Assembly (NCBI RefSeq): GCF_000001735.4
Contig: NC_003074.8
Location: 19,971,261 to 20,035,260 of the forward strand
Origin: Arabidopsis thaliana
Lineage: Eukaryota; Streptophyta; Magnoliopsida; Brassicales; Brassicaceae
DNA: 64,000 nucleotides
Direction: 5' to 3'
Part shown: positions 12,424 to 25,318 of the stretch, piece by piece
Layout of the letters: every line of letters starts with the position of its first letter
Numbering within the stretch: the first letter of the stretch is position 1
Made by a program: the position numbers and the translations under genes
Notes under the pieces: model-generated
What the model saw: only the letters and a program-made list of their open reading frames with translations
Databases searched by the model: none
What the model was told of the DNA's origin: nothing

Positions 12424-12471
12424 AAGCTAAATTTCACAAGGCTTACCAAAAAAAAAGCTAAATTTCACAAG
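12424..12471. repeat. A-tract insertion bounded by 17-bp direct repeats
   Basis: AAGCTAAATTTCACAAG occurs at 12424-12440 and again at 12455-12471. The 14 bases between them are GCTTACC followed by seven A. This looks like a tiny insertion ending in an A-tract with a target-site duplication. Confidence 0.8.
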
Positions 12472-13680
12472 ATTAACAAATGACATAAATAGGTGGGAAT
12501 AATCAATCACGATTGGTAATTTGCAAGAACTACTTTGGGAATCGTAAAGCTAATTATCATTCGTGGGTTAAAATCAAGCATCTTGTTTCATGTCCTTTTT
12601 CCCTAACGATAGGACCACCGTTGTGAGGTTACTCGGCCGAGGGAAGTCAATTTATGTGTATAGTACATTGCATGCTTCAACAACAAGTCTTGTTGAGGTC
12701 TCTATCAAGAATCTATACCATTGTGTCCAAACAAAGAATAATTATCACATGAAGCTCGTGCTTGTTTTTCTTTTTGGCAAATCTAATTTACCTAGGAGAT
12801 TCTGCTATGCTTTCATGAACAAGCCGTTTTTGCTGCCCGATTTCTGATCAGATACTCTTGTAAATCTTCTCTTATTCTTGTTTGAAAATGATGTCAGAGA
12901 GAATGAGAGAGAGGGGAGGAAGAGGTCAGATTTCACATGATGATCTTTGATTGAAAAGACTACTTAACTTCTTCCACTAAGCGCTCTCGTGTAATGCACT
13001 GATAAATACAGAAATAGTAGAAATCAAATGGATCATAAGAAACACATGTGATTATCCAAATGAAGCACCAAAGTCTTTGCCTCTTTGGTTAAAAGAGTCA
13101 GATCGAACATCATTACCTTACGAGAATACTAAACATAACTTCTGCAAGAAAATTATTACCATAACTATCAATAAGTAAATGTATGTTGTTTTAATAGTAA
13201 TTTTTCGTGCAATTACCTGCATTTTAACTTTTTTGATACAATTACATCCTTTTAGTGCCATGAAATGAAGATAGGTATTTAAGAGGAGTTTTTAATTGGT
13301 TTATGAGTTTTTTTATAACATTTTAAAATACAACAAATATTTTTCAATACAGTGTTTACCTTCTTATTTTAACCTTTGTATTTTTAACTTGAAACACTTG
13401 CAAATATGTTCACATCCAATATTACATAAATCCATTAATATATAACGAATAATACCAAATTTTGACTAGTCTTTAGAAATTAATAAACGAATAACACATT
13501 ATCTACGAAAAAACAAATTAAACTAAATAATATGTTATTTTCTTTTTTGACATCATCCTTAGTTTACTATCCAAAAGCCATTAACATATCACAAATGGAT
13601 CTGCCGACTAAACTAAAGACCAAAATGTACCGAGTTATTCTGTTATTGAATACACTTTTATCCTACAAACTAACAAAAAA

Positions 13681-13751
13681 GCACCAGTGGTCTAGTGGTA
13701 GAATAGTACCCTGCCACGGTACAGACCCGGGTTCGATTCCCGGCTGGTGCA
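13681..13751 (+). tRNA. tRNA-Gly (anticodon GCC)
   Basis: A 71-base intronless tRNA gene. The acceptor arm GCACCAG pairs with CTGGTGC, with discriminator A at 13751. The D-arm carries the internal A box (GTGGTCTAGTGGTAGAA) and the T-arm carries the B box GGTTCGATTCC. The anticodon loop places GCC at 13713-13715. T-runs beginning about 5 bases after the gene (TTTGTTTTGTTTT) would serve as RNA polymerase III terminators. It lies about 200 bases upstream of the PI31-like gene on the same strand. Confidence 0.97.
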
Positions 13752-13947
13752 ATTTGTTTTGTTTTCCAAAATCTTTGAGATTTAAGGCCCGTTCTATTTA
13801 TTTTGCAGACGAGCCCAAAACTGTTTAAACGTAGGCCCAAATTTGATCTCTTTATTTAAGTCAAAGGCATATATCACAGTACTTATAGTTTTCTTCTTTT
13901 CCAAGACCAAAATTTGTTGGAGAACGAACACTCTCGAGACGGAATCG

Positions 13948-15872
13948 ATGGCGAATTCTCAGACGGTGATGGCTATGATCAGGTTGGCTAGACCTCCTTT
14001 CCGCAACAATCACGATAAGGTTGCTTTCGCTATTCACTCTTCTTTCGTCGCTTCCGGTTATATCCTCACCGCCACCGGACGGCCTGCTTTCGCCGACGAG
14101 GCTCTCTCTTCGTCTTCTCAGAGTTAGTATTGATTCCGTTTAGTTGTTTTTCTGATTTTTTCTAGGGTTTAGGTTTCTGATTTTGTACGATTTTGGAATT
14201 TTTAGATGATGTTGGAATCGAAGGATGGAACGAATTCGAGGGAGAGTATGCGTTTGTCTATGCGAATCCGAAGAAAGGGTCAAAGAAAATTCTGGTTAAG
14301 TGTTTGGCGATGGATGATAAACTTCTTGTTGATGCCATAGCTGATGGTGGAGCAGAACCTGCTCATCTTGAGATTAAGTAAGTTTCTCTTTATTTGTGCT
14401 CGATTCTGATTCTTTTTGTGCAAATCTAGTAAGAATTTTCTGGTTGTTTGTGCAGAGTTGGGGATTATGCTGAGGAAAGCAATGAGGGGGATTACTCTGC
14501 GCAGTTCAAGAATTTGGATAAGTTAGTGACTGATTTGCAGAGTGAGATTATCGATAAGCTTGATGGAAAACCAAAACCTGTTGCTTCGAGAGCACAGTCC
14601 AGGTAATTTCCCTTATTAAGCACCAAGAATTTGATGCCTCTTAGTGTTTGATCATTGGGACTTGCAACGAACATATGATTGTAGCTTGTATTGTCACTGA
14701 ACTGTATTGGCGATGTAAACTTAGATTTGCTCATTCGTATAGTCTTTTTGACAGAGTTTTAAACACACTGAAATAATGTGCAGCAGAGTCTCTACTAATT
14801 TTGAGTCTCTCTTTTAATGAACTAGGTTTTGATTTGGTACATGTAGTCTGTTCTCATTGTGGAACTTCGTTTTGTGGAGGCATTTGTTAATTGGACCAGA
14901 ATGATATTTGTTTCCTAATACTAGAAGTGTATTCTGAGATCTCCATTGTTTATCATTTGTTGCTTGCAGCTCTGAGACTAATGAAGAGCCTAGATATTAC
15001 GATGATACGCCTAATCCATTAGGCCCTCAGATTCACCCCTCAGGGTATACATCAATTTCTACTCTTATGTGCTCACAATTATGATCAAAAACTAAAACTT
15101 ATCGGTTATTGACTTGTGTATTTCCTAGCGTGGTAGTTCCTCCGATACCTGGTAATGGTGGTTACAGTGATCTCTTCCCTGGCCCAGGTGCTGGAATGTA
15201 CCCTGGCAGGTTTGTTATAGACATTTATAGTTTCTATTATACAACTGTATCACTTTAAATCATTTATAATGTCACTCACCACATATATTTTCTCTCCCAA
15301 GGGGTGGTTTTGGGGATGGAAGCATGCTTGTAGGTATGTACGATTCTTCAATCCCTCTTGAGAAGCAAGATATTATAACGTCTTACTTGATTATAATTTG
15401 TTAAAGTGATTCTGTTTGGTTGCAGGACCTACTGATCCTCGCTTTTTCCCATTTGGTGATGGTTCTGATCGACCTGGCTTCATGGGACCACCACACCCGT
15501 AAAATCACTCTTTCTTTCACACACACATAGAGATACACAGCCATAGATTTGAACACATGAAAAGCTCTCTAAATTGTTTCTGACAAGTTACCATGGATTT
15601 TTGTTTGTGGTTTTGACAGGGGTATGCCACCTCCTGGTGCGCGTTTTGATCCTTATGGTCCACCCGGTGTTCCAGGTTTTGAGCCAGGCCGGTTCACAAG
15701 GTAGTAATCTTATGCACTCAGTAGTCTCCTTACTACACTCCACAATCATAATCTGTTTCGCAAATGGTTCTGATTCTTCTTTATATCAATCGTGTGTAGA
15801 CAACCTCCAAGAGGGCCAGGAGGTGGGCATCCAGACCTCGAGCATTTTCCCGGCGGTTCAGATTTTATATAG
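13948..15872 (+). CDS. PTRE1: PI31-like proteasome regulator
   Basis: Cytosolic/nuclear regulator of the 26S proteasome. Nine exons: 13948-14122, 14206-14377, 14456-14602, 14970-15044, 15129-15209, 15302-15333, 15426-15498, 15620-15700 and 15800-15872, giving 302 codons plus stop. The first half (about residues 1-165) is the globular FP domain shared by PI31 and FBXO7, recognisable from RLARPPFRNNHDKVAFAIHS, GWNEFEGEYAFVYANP and KKILVKCLAMDDKLLVDA. The second half is Gly/Pro-rich and low-complexity (PPGARFDPYGPPGVPG, RQPPRGPGGGHPDLEHFPGG), as expected for the disordered C-terminus that contacts the proteasome. The ATG is the first in frame after a leader containing a GGCCCA element at 13834, common in promoters of growth-related genes. 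The symbol PTRE1 (At3g53970) is recalled; that paper linked the protein to auxin-controlled proteasome activity. Confidence 0.93.
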
Positions 15873-16499
15873 TAAAGTAAAGCCATCGCCAAGGAAATAG
15901 AGAAAGTGTGTGCACAACTTAAAGTATGGTAGTAACTACATATAGACAATAGGATCTATGTGGTTTGTTTTTTCTCAGCTGTTTTTTTGTTTGGTGGTGT
16001 TGTTGGTTTTATTCCCCAGCACACTTTTTATAACTTCAATAAATATATAAATAAAGACTTGGTTTATTTCGCTTTTAAATTTCCGTTGGCCAAGTCAGAA
16101 TCGGTCGTCATATAGATTATAGACAATGGCTTGACTATATTTGAGAAATTGAAAACTATAGCATCATCTCTTATTGCTTCGTGTTAGATGAGTATATATT
16201 GGTGATAGATCTGACTTGTAAACTAAGTCGTACTAGTGTTTGCCAAAACGACACTAGTTTAAACAATGTCAAATTTTCAAGCACAAAGTTGGATACTTGT
16301 GTTTCTGTAATTTGAAATGTAGAGTGGAATCATTTTTATATATTTATTGATATAGGTTCAATAACAACAATCACACTGATACACATATAAACATTATCGT
16401 TATTCATATATTATAAGGTACATGGAGACGTAGTAGTAAACTCCAAGCTTCCACATAAGGCCCAATGTTATCTCCTTCATCCTTCTAATCGTCAACATT
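15873..16499. other. Convergent 3' intergenic region
   Basis: About 630 bases between the stops of the PI31-like and LTP-like genes. An AATAAATATATAAATAAA stretch near 16040 looks like a plant polyadenylation region for the upstream gene. Nothing else seen. Confidence 0.6.
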
Positions 16500-16943
16500 T
16501 TATGGAAGTGTGTATGCTATAACCAAAGGGAAAAAAAGAAACAAAGAACATTAGATATATCATGAAAATTATTAAGTAAAAGCATAATATAAAGATGTAA
16601 CAGAAAGTCACTTACCTCCACACTTGTAACCGACGGGACGGTTAGCGAAATTGCACCGTTTAGGGATGGTAAGGGCAACCTCAGGATCGACACCGGAGGC
16701 TTTGGCCGTGTCGGAAAGAAGAATGGCGCAGAGACATTTAGGGTTTTGAGAAAATCTCTTAATCTGAGTACAGCAACCTCCTGGCACGGCGGAGTTAGCG
16801 TCCTGAGCTGCACCAGCACATGGAGCCAGCTTCATCGCCTCATTGTCTGGCGAAGATCTACCACACTCCCCTGCACCGTCAACGACTGTTCCGATGAGGA
16901 GAATCAGACCAAGAATGCAGAGAAATTTCATGGAAGCTGCCAT
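16500..16943 (-). CDS. Eight-cysteine LTP/2S-albumin-type secreted protein
   Basis: Small apoplastic protein of the bifunctional inhibitor/lipid-transfer superfamily; such proteins bind lipids or cuticle precursors. Two exons: 16943-16616, and a tiny second exon 16516-16500 that supplies only the last residues AYTLP and the stop, for 114 codons in all. The first 23 residues are a signal peptide (KFLCILGLILLIGTVVDGA). The eight-cysteine pattern is complete: GECG, APC, GGCC, KCLC, KRC and YKC. The micro-exon is supported by the donor GAG|GTAAGT, the acceptor TTATAG, and restoration of the family-typical YKCGAYTLP ending. Without splicing the frame would end in GGK. It faces the PI31-like gene tail-to-tail. 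Probably At3g53980 (inference). Confidence 0.92.
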
Positions 16944-18397
16944 TTTGTTTCTTGGAGAGATTTTAAATGAACCAAGATTTGTGTTTTTTTGTTTGTTAGT
17001 TGTGTGTTTGAATTCAATTAGTGAATGTTTGGTTTATATAGCGGAAAATTGTGTGGAAATTTGAGGCACTGAAGAGATAGTGGAATAAGCACTTGAGTTG
17101 AGTGAGGGAGGTAGTGTTCTTACCAACAACATAAGTTCCAGGTGTTGATGTCTTAGGGATCACTGAACAAACCTCATAATTCTTATTTGGGATTATCAAA
17201 TCGGATGGTGGATTTGTGGGAGTTGTGTCATCACCGTCCTTATGGCTTTTAAAATGGTGCTAATGGGGTAGATTAAAAATGAGTTTTGTATTGATTTTTT
17301 TATTATTATTGGTTAATGTGAAGTGAAACGGATGAAACATTCTTGATCTCTATTTAACAACTTTGAATCTTGGATGCTTAGTATCACTAAGATGGTCCAA
17401 CACTGTGTTTTAGCCTTATAGGAGAATTGAATATGTTAGACCTTCTGAGAAGAAGCTCGAATTTATTCAAGTCAAAAACCTTGTACCACAAGTTAATTAC
17501 ATAAGTATAAAGAGCATAGAGGATGAAAACCAAAGAGAGACAGACAACTGTGAGACTGGCTCTGTCTATCTATTGTGTTGAAAGACCAAGATTTGGGCAG
17601 AGGGTTTGGCATAAACTAAGGTAAATCAAATTCAAGGACTAAACAAAATCGGTTAATGGTTTAGTTGGGTTCGTTACAGAAGCGGATTGCGTTCTTAGTA
17701 ATGTTGATAAAGTTTTTGCTCTGTTTCCGTTGAAACTAGAAATTGGGTTTCAATCCCACCGGCCCGTATAACTTCGGCCCATGGTTCTGATATTTCACTT
17801 TACTTTGTTGTTTTTCTTCTTCTGTCTTGATGATCTTCTAAACTTTCTACGATTTGTCTTGGGTCTCTGTTTCTAGTAAGTTTTATCAGATTTCGAAATG
17901 GATCGTGCAAAATAAATAAATATAATTACCACGGTGATCTATCTATTTATTAAAAAAAAAGTAGAATATTAATATTTGATGTAAATATCTTTCTGTAGAA
18001 TTTTTCCTTAAGAAATATTCTAATATTTAGTCAATGATCAATGTGAATGAATCCAACCTGCCCATGTGAAATCTGTACCACAAACTTATTTTTAAGCAAT
18101 ATATTGGATATACAAACTATTTTTAATCGAGCCCACCACATGTTCAAGCAAATCACATGGAGTGATTCCAGCAAAACACAAGGAATATTAAATGAAACAA
18201 ATAAGCAAGAAACTCTCAAAACTAGAAGATGAAAACACTCTGGGTTCTTTTTTTGTTGTAGTCAAATTACAAATAAAACCAACATAAAGATTCTTTTATT
18301 AATAAAAACTAAAAAGCATAAATTGCGATGATTATTTGGTAGGACTTATAAGATAAAGACAGTTTTTTTTTTTTTTTTTTTTTGTAGTGAGAATCGT
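16944..18397. other. Intergenic region
   Basis: About 1.45 kb between the LTP-like start and the universal stress protein stop. It contains the LTP-like promoter and a T20 tract at about 18364-18383, immediately downstream of the USP stop. No coding signal. Confidence 0.6.
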
Positions 18398-19759
18398 TTA
18401 TTCGTTATCCTTGACAACGGTGACAGGGCAAGGCGCGTGTTGGATCACAAAGCTGCTCACGCTTCCCATTATTATCCTGTTTCATTATTTTCAATTATTA
18501 GTCACTAGATATTTCACTTAGACCAAAAGATTAAAGTTTAGAAGAATTCATCACTAAAAGATTACCAATGATAATTGTTACGTTAAAAATATCAAGAATA
18601 AATCAAAGACAAGTGTTTATTCAAAAAAAAAAAAAAAGACAAGTGTGCTAAAAACAAAGGTGTAACCACAATCTTAAATGTTTGTTTTTTTCTTAATTAT
18701 GAAATAAAGACAAAATTCAAAGTTAAAGCTAAACCTAAAACCTAATCCATAGCTAAAGCTAAATCTAAAACCTACCATTGTCATTTTCAACTAGACCTTA
18801 TCCATTTCGTTGAGAAGTAATTGTCATCAAAATTTTGAATTTACCATATTCCTCAAAAGTATATATGTTTAATTAGATAGACCAAAAAGACAAAAATAAT
18901 TTGTCAACCAAAATTGTTCAAAGTAAAGCGAGATGGTTTAATAAATTAAACCACGGATTCAAAATCAAAGCCATTGGTATTAAACATTGCCTTAAATTAG
19001 GTAACGAGCGTTTTTTAATCATGGATTTGTTCCAACACCAAATTATATCAATGGCCCTATTGTATCTCACATTTTATAATTTCATATACAGCAATACTAA
19101 ACAGTAAACACTAAGCAATAATGGCATTTTGGCAAGAATATAAAATGGAATTTATTACATAAAAAAGAAAAAGAGAGCAAGAAATTACCTTTGAAGAGCA
19201 CTGAGTCCTCTGCTTCCCATGACAATAGAATCGAGTTTAAGATCTTTAACAGCATCAACAAGCTTCTCTCTTGCATCTCCCCAGTATAACTTGGTCACTA
19301 CATGCACCTTTTTATTTCAACAAAACCACCATTAGTTATTGTCTTTGCCAAAGAGTCTTTGAACAAAAATGTATTGTTGATTCGGATAAAAACCTCTTTC
19401 TGCCTCGAACCAGTGTCGAGCATATCAAGACATGCGATGTCGGTTTTGACACCGTATTTCTCCATAATCTCCGGTTCCCTAAACTCTGCCAACGGTATGA
19501 GAGCTGCAAGCACCAAATTAAACCGGATTAAACCGACAGATCATTTCTTTTCAGAATCCATACCATAAGAAGAAAGAAACTTACGAGAACCGGATTTGAA
19601 CCAGAGGGAGTTACGAGATTCATCGCCAGAGAGTGGTAGAGTGTGGATGATGTAAATCGTGTCTCCTTTGTCTGCTAAGTTCTCGATCGCCCATTTCAGA
19701 GCGTTCTTGCTGCTCTCTGAGAAATCCATGGCGATTCCGATATTCCTGTCTTTAGGCAT
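18398..19759 (-). CDS. USP: Universal stress protein A-like (ATP-binding type)
   Basis: Single-domain USP of 160 residues. Four exons: 19759-19585, 19503-19394, 19307-19189 and 18476-18398, all GT-AG. The fold is indicated by the N-terminal [20 protein letters not shown] (first beta strand and helix) and by the C-terminal nucleotide loop G126-x2-G129-x9-G139-S140 ([11 protein letters not shown] then IIMGSVSS), which defines the ATP-binding subclass. The C-terminal strand is HAPCPVTVV. The last exon is only 79 bases and sits beyond a 712-base intron, so it is easily missed. Large AT-rich spacers lie on both sides. I recall At3g53990 as a USP reported to have chaperone activity under stress; nothing in the sequence tests that. 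Confidence 0.94.
18605..18646. repeat. A-tract insertion bounded by 12-bp direct repeats (USP intron)
   Basis: AAAGACAAGTGT at 18605-18616 and again at 18635-18646 flank TTATTC plus twelve A. It lies inside the last intron of the universal stress protein gene. Confidence 0.75.
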
Positions 19760-22700
19760 CTTTCTTGACCCTTTTTTTCTTCTCAAGAAACTTTGAGATG
19801 GTTTTGTTTTTCTGATATTTTCTAGAGAGAAATGGTGGTGACTTGTGAGAAGTTATATAAAGGATTTGGAAGTTTCGTTGATGCTTCTTCTGATGCAGGA
19901 TCCATTATGACCCATTTGTTTTCATCTCAACCGTCCATTTTTAAATCGTACGGTACCAAGCTAAAGTATTTAGATTTTTGTTTCTTTATAATAATTATTT
20001 CAAAAAAATCTTTCTTAGACCGACATAACGATAATGAGATCTTCTAATGAATTAATTCATAATTGTTTCTTTAGAACCCGTACTAAGCAACGAATCCAAT
20101 TACGTACAAACTTGTATAAAATTTAATAAATTCATTTAACGTATCATTTTTGTCTTACAGAAGCTAGTAATTGCTTAAACTTTTATCTCTATATATTTTA
20201 TTTAGTTTTATAAATATCATTTAAATTTTATTAAAAACTCTGAGGTGTTTGGATCCAACAAATTGATGGCCAAAAAATATCTTATATATTGATATGTTTT
20301 GTAAGTTGAATCATGATCCGCTAATAAACAAGTAGCACAAGGATCTCATTATATCAGATGTCTTTCGTTAGTATTACCTGACATTTCTGGCAGTGAATTT
20401 AATTGTAAATGAGTTGTTTAACCGTTGGATTAGGATCGACATGTGATTGCCATGAAATTGCACGTTTGATGATAGGATTAAATTTTTATCATATGTATAT
20501 GTAAAAAGAAAAAGAAACCTCAAGACTTCTACTATCAAGAAGAAGAAAAATGATCAACTAATGACTTAATTTTTGCCATCATTGTCGTGGTTGAATTTCT
20601 TTTATCGAATTTTGGGCTGCCTTCATGATACAAACTAGAAAACATCGAGGTACTCATCTATGTTTCTTTATTGGTAGCGATGTCCTCAAAAACGCTCTCC
20701 CAAGCAAGATATAGACATTTTTCGTTGACATATTCTTCATATTAATGAATTCCTGTTTTGGGAATATATGGACTGCTTTGCTTGGTATGATCATTGATAA
20801 ATAGTGCCGACAATGTTTAGTATTCTTCAAAAGACCAATCAACTTATACATTTGAAAATTGAAATCATCCTGCCTGATCCTGATGGTTTATTACTTTATT
20901 TCTGTGTTCTTAAATTTATTTTATGGGGCTAATATGAATTTTTGGAAATACCTTTGGGCTGATCTATTTATATGGGCCCTTATATGGGCTTTTCACGAAA
21001 CCCACGAAATGTGAATTCTTTCTATAGGTGCGGGCGTGCGGCCATTTGTAGGTCTAAAATAAATTCTTGGATGCGGGATTAAAGCAACTATGCTCTAAAA
21101 TTATTTTACATGTAATGTGTATGAAAAAAGTTGATTATTTGCGAGTGATCATGCTATAAATTGTGTGAATGAGTTGGCTAGAAATGCATAGCATGAACAT
21201 GGATAATGATGAGTGTGATAATTATCGACATGATCAAAGGCCGGCCACAACGATTGTAAAAGTTGTAAGTGTCAAATGACATTCTCAAGAACATTTGTGG
21301 CTGTGACAAGGGTATAGTGTCAAGTGATAGGGGTCGAGGGTGTGTTCGAGGGCGGTATGGTAACACTAACAAGAGAAACATTTCAAACATTCTCAATAAT
21401 GTGCTCGAATGCTTCCGTTGATGAGAATATGTCATGATGCTTCACAAAACCCTAGAGTCAAAGAGCTGCGTACATCTTTTATTTTGTAGAACTTTTCATA
21501 CGTTAAATAAGCGTACATTGCAAGCAAAACATTCGAAGGTCTCTCTCTCTGGCTAAGTCTAAAGTTTTGAGGAAATTGGGTATGGTCTGCCGTGTATGCA
21601 TGTGACAGTGGAGCCTACGCAAGCGACGGTAACATGTGCGATCCAACCAAGTATAATCCTAATTTTTGTTTGGCAATCAAAGCTGCAAATTAATATTTTC
21701 TGTCGTTGGCTTCTTTATGTTTTGAGTTTATAATTCATCTTTGCGTGTTCTGCGCGAGTCCATAATCAATAATTAATCATGGATTGTACTTTGTACCGGA
21801 CATTATATTCGGTTTAGGTGTCTGATTAATTGTGCGGACGAATATATTAATTAGTTAATTATAACCTACTGTTTGCGTTCCGGGTTAAAGTACAATAGCA
21901 GATGGATTCGTGAATGTTTCAAATTACAGTATCTTTTTTATTTTTATTTTTTTTAACAACTTCACATTTCAGTTTTTTTTTTATATATTTTTTTTTATAA
22001 AGAATTTTGATCCAGGAATATTAAGCTGGAAATTTTGAGTAGAGCATACTAAGAAATTCAAAATGTTTCTGAAAATGCAAAATAGTTGTTAACATATTGT
22101 TATTGCTAAGCTATTTCTTTGTTAATTCAAAATCCAAAATTCCCAAAATATATATAGGGTTAGGTTAGCGATTATGATATATATACTAGTAATCAAAGTT
22201 GTGTAGGTAATTAGCAAGTAAGGATCACTGGTACTAAGCAACTTATCTGATCAACCAAATACTTTTAAAATCAGAATTGTATAAAGAAATAGTTGAATAT
22301 ACGAGGAAACAAAGAAGGTCCCATATGGTTACATGGTTGGGAATAGAAGCTGCAGCCAATTATATTTTTACTTTGGAAACAAACATGAAGTATATAATAA
22401 CAGAAAAAGAGGGAGACAAAAGCAAAGAAAAGGGAATTATGAAAACAAACAGGCTTAAGTAACCTCCCAAAATACTAATATAAAAGCATTTATAATATTT
22501 GATATTCTCAATCGTGAAATTGTTATTGTCACCGAAATCAAAATGGACTCCACCACCCCACCCAGAAAAAAAAAAAAAAACAAGATAACGAGAAGTAATA
22601 ATTAAAACAAAAAATCATTGGTTAAATTATATAGTCAAGATCTCTTGTTCGGTTCAGACAGTCTCGTGTTGTCCATGTGATGTGGCTTTAATCCTCTGTA

Positions 22701-25069
22701 TGTCAAATAACATCAAACCCTTTCAATATTGTCGAATGTTTTCATGTTCTTTAGGAAACAAATGTTTTTCTCTAGACATCTTTTAAAATGTTTTCATGAT
22801 CATATTAACTGGCCACAAAATTCTAGGCCTGCTATAGAGAAACTCAAGTTATATCTTAAGAAACAATTACGAGTCCTGTCTTTTAGATGTCATATCAGAA
22901 TGTAATTAGTATAGTTCGATGAGTCTTTTATTTATTTATTTTTGAATGAATGTTCGATGATCAGTCTTACATTCCTAGCTCACATCATTATTATAGTATT
23001 ACATAATGTGTTTATTTTAAATATTCGTTTTTGGCATTCTCTTAAATTGGGTGTTTGCCAATTTAAAACTAGAATGCATTGTAAAATAAACTAGAATAAT
23101 AATCACCATCTACAACTAAAAGAAATCACCTAACTAGTACTTAAATATATGAATGATCATCAATCTAATCCTTGTTTTGAGTTGGAACCCATAACCCCTA
23201 GAAAACAATTTCTAATTTCTTAACATACAACTACGAAAGTAGTTAAGTACACAAACAAGAACCATTAATAATAGTTTTTCCACTTATTATAAAATTTTGC
23301 AACCTAATGAGCAAAGACGGGCAAAACAACTTTGCTGAACCAATTTTATGTTAAGGTGTGTTTTTGCAAAAGAAATAATAATTCTTTGGGATCGATCGAC
23401 GGCGTCTTCGACTTTATTATCAACATACAAAGACAAGAAAGCATGTCATGCACGTTTTATGGGCCGGGAATAATGATCTATCCACAATTATATATGTATA
23501 TTTGGGTCACACATAACGGTGTATATTGTAATATTTTCTTATTAAAGGTTCGAAGACTGATTTAATTGTATCACAAAACTAAGTTTAAGAGCCTTTTTTT
23601 TTATGGTTTAAGGCTAACATACGATAATGGAGTGGGAGTATTCACACTAATTAAAAAGCATGGTCAACAATAATATGTGATTTAGTGAGTATAAATAGTT
23701 GTTATTATCGTGATAAGTCAAGGAAGTAGAAAACGATGTTGTAATAACTTCGTTTATCTTTCGGCGAAAAAGAGAAATTGTTAGCATTTAGGGGAAATTC
23801 AAAATCGAAGCTCTCTCTTTCTGCTTTCACTTTTTTTTATTTGCGGAAAATGTGTTCTATGATTTCGGAAAGTTTGTGGAAGGCCAATCATAGTAACATT
23901 CATTCTCCCGTCAGCACAATCCAACACATCATCTACTCTAAAAGCTTTAAGCAATTTAGGTATGAAGAATTTAATACATCATATGCATAATGCATCTTTT
24001 ATCTTTCTTTTTTTGTCACACATACATTATACCAAATTACATGTATTTGGATTATCCAAAGCTAACCCACATAGCTAAGAAACTTATAATTGATGTCTAT
24101 GATGTAAAATAAATAAAACATGGAAACATTTTTGCCGTAAATGTAGAGAGTATGACTAGTAGGAACATAAAAGTTCGTAGTGAAATTGATATTTTTAGGG
24201 AAGTGGTAAAGAAATACAGTACTCTTTTGCATAGACATGATATTGACATGCAGATGTAAAACGCATGTAAATTCCTCTCTATTATTATGTTTCATACGTA
24301 CATAAAACATACCATCCAACTAGATAAACATGGGAATAAATTGCAATTTTCATTTTCCTCTCGCAATTTTGTGACTATCTTATAAAAACTAAAAAAAATT
24401 CTCGTGACATCTCAAGTTTATCTCATGTCTTAGAGGACTAAAAACTTTTATCCATCACCGAATAAATATAAATTTAACAAAATGATTATTCATATTAGCT
24501 TTCTTAAACTAGTGGGAAAATAGGAGATAACTTGTACGCGAAGTATCACAACTCGTTCTCTGGTTATGCCAAGTGGATATTAGATGGGGCAAATGTCGCC
24601 TTACGACACTCAACAAATCAAACTTTGCCACGTCACACCATCGTACAGTGCAGTTGAGTTGTTTTTATTTTCGGCACCGTTATTAAACCCAACAGAATTT
24701 TTGTAACTTACAATGGGTAAACCCGTCATTTGCACCCGTCTCGAGAAAGTATCCATTAAAAACTTGAAAGAAACGCGCTTTCCACGACGGTATGTGTTAA
24801 TCCTTACTTAAATGACAATAATAGCCCTGTCTCTCTCTGCTAATCATTTCAGTTATTAGACTTTCATCATTTAAATCACAATAATTGTTCCACGTACCTA
24901 AAGAAAGATCCGACTTGTGTATCTTAAATAGGAAATAAAACATCGTATACTACGTATCAAAAACATTCACGCTTCACATTAAATGCTAACTAAAATTACA
25001 AAAGGGATAAAATCACAATTGAATCCTAAACTCCAAGTTGTAAGGATAATTAAGTAAAATAAAACAAGG

Positions 25070-25108
25070 CACGTGCCAGTCAAATGACGGTTATAACCCT
25101 ATCACGTG
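25070..25108. promoter_or_regulatory. Two G-boxes (CACGTG)
   Basis: CACGTG at 25070-25075 (inside GCACGTGCC) and at 25103-25108 (TCACGTGGT), 33 bases apart, about 390-430 bases upstream of the next start codon. Established binding site of bZIP and bHLH factors; function here is inferred. Confidence 0.5.
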
Positions 25109-25267
25109 GTAGTCAACTCGCTTTACAGATATTCCGAGAGTGAGGTCCCACAAAGTCACTTGCCATTACCCTCTCTGTATTAGTTAGTCGTAGTAGTCTA
25201 GTAGTAGTTGTTAGCGCGTCAACTCCACTTTCTAACTGTAAGCGCGTGAAGAACGAAACCTTTTCCC

Positions 25268-25318
25268 CACCACCACCACCACCACCTCTCTATACTACTT
25301 CTTCTTCTTCTTCTTCCT
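25268..25318. repeat. CCA and CTT microsatellites in the leader
   Basis: A (CCA)n run is followed within 20 bases by a (CTT)n run, about 180-230 bases before the start codon. CT-rich leaders of this kind are common near plant transcription starts. Confidence 0.75.

Larger units (their letters stand above)
9627..13680. other. Gene-poor intergenic region
   Basis: About 4 kb between the NPF start and the tRNA gene. It starts with the NPF leader (a GA-rich run at about 9650-9670). Within it are a 36-bp tandem duplication (10821-10892), paired palindromes (11259-11290), an A-run near 11699-11717, a C16 run (12308-12323) and a direct-repeat-flanked A-tract (12424-12471). A short ATG-initiated frame at 12590-12847 is discussed in the findings; I do not call it a gene. 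No other coding signal. Confidence 0.6.
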
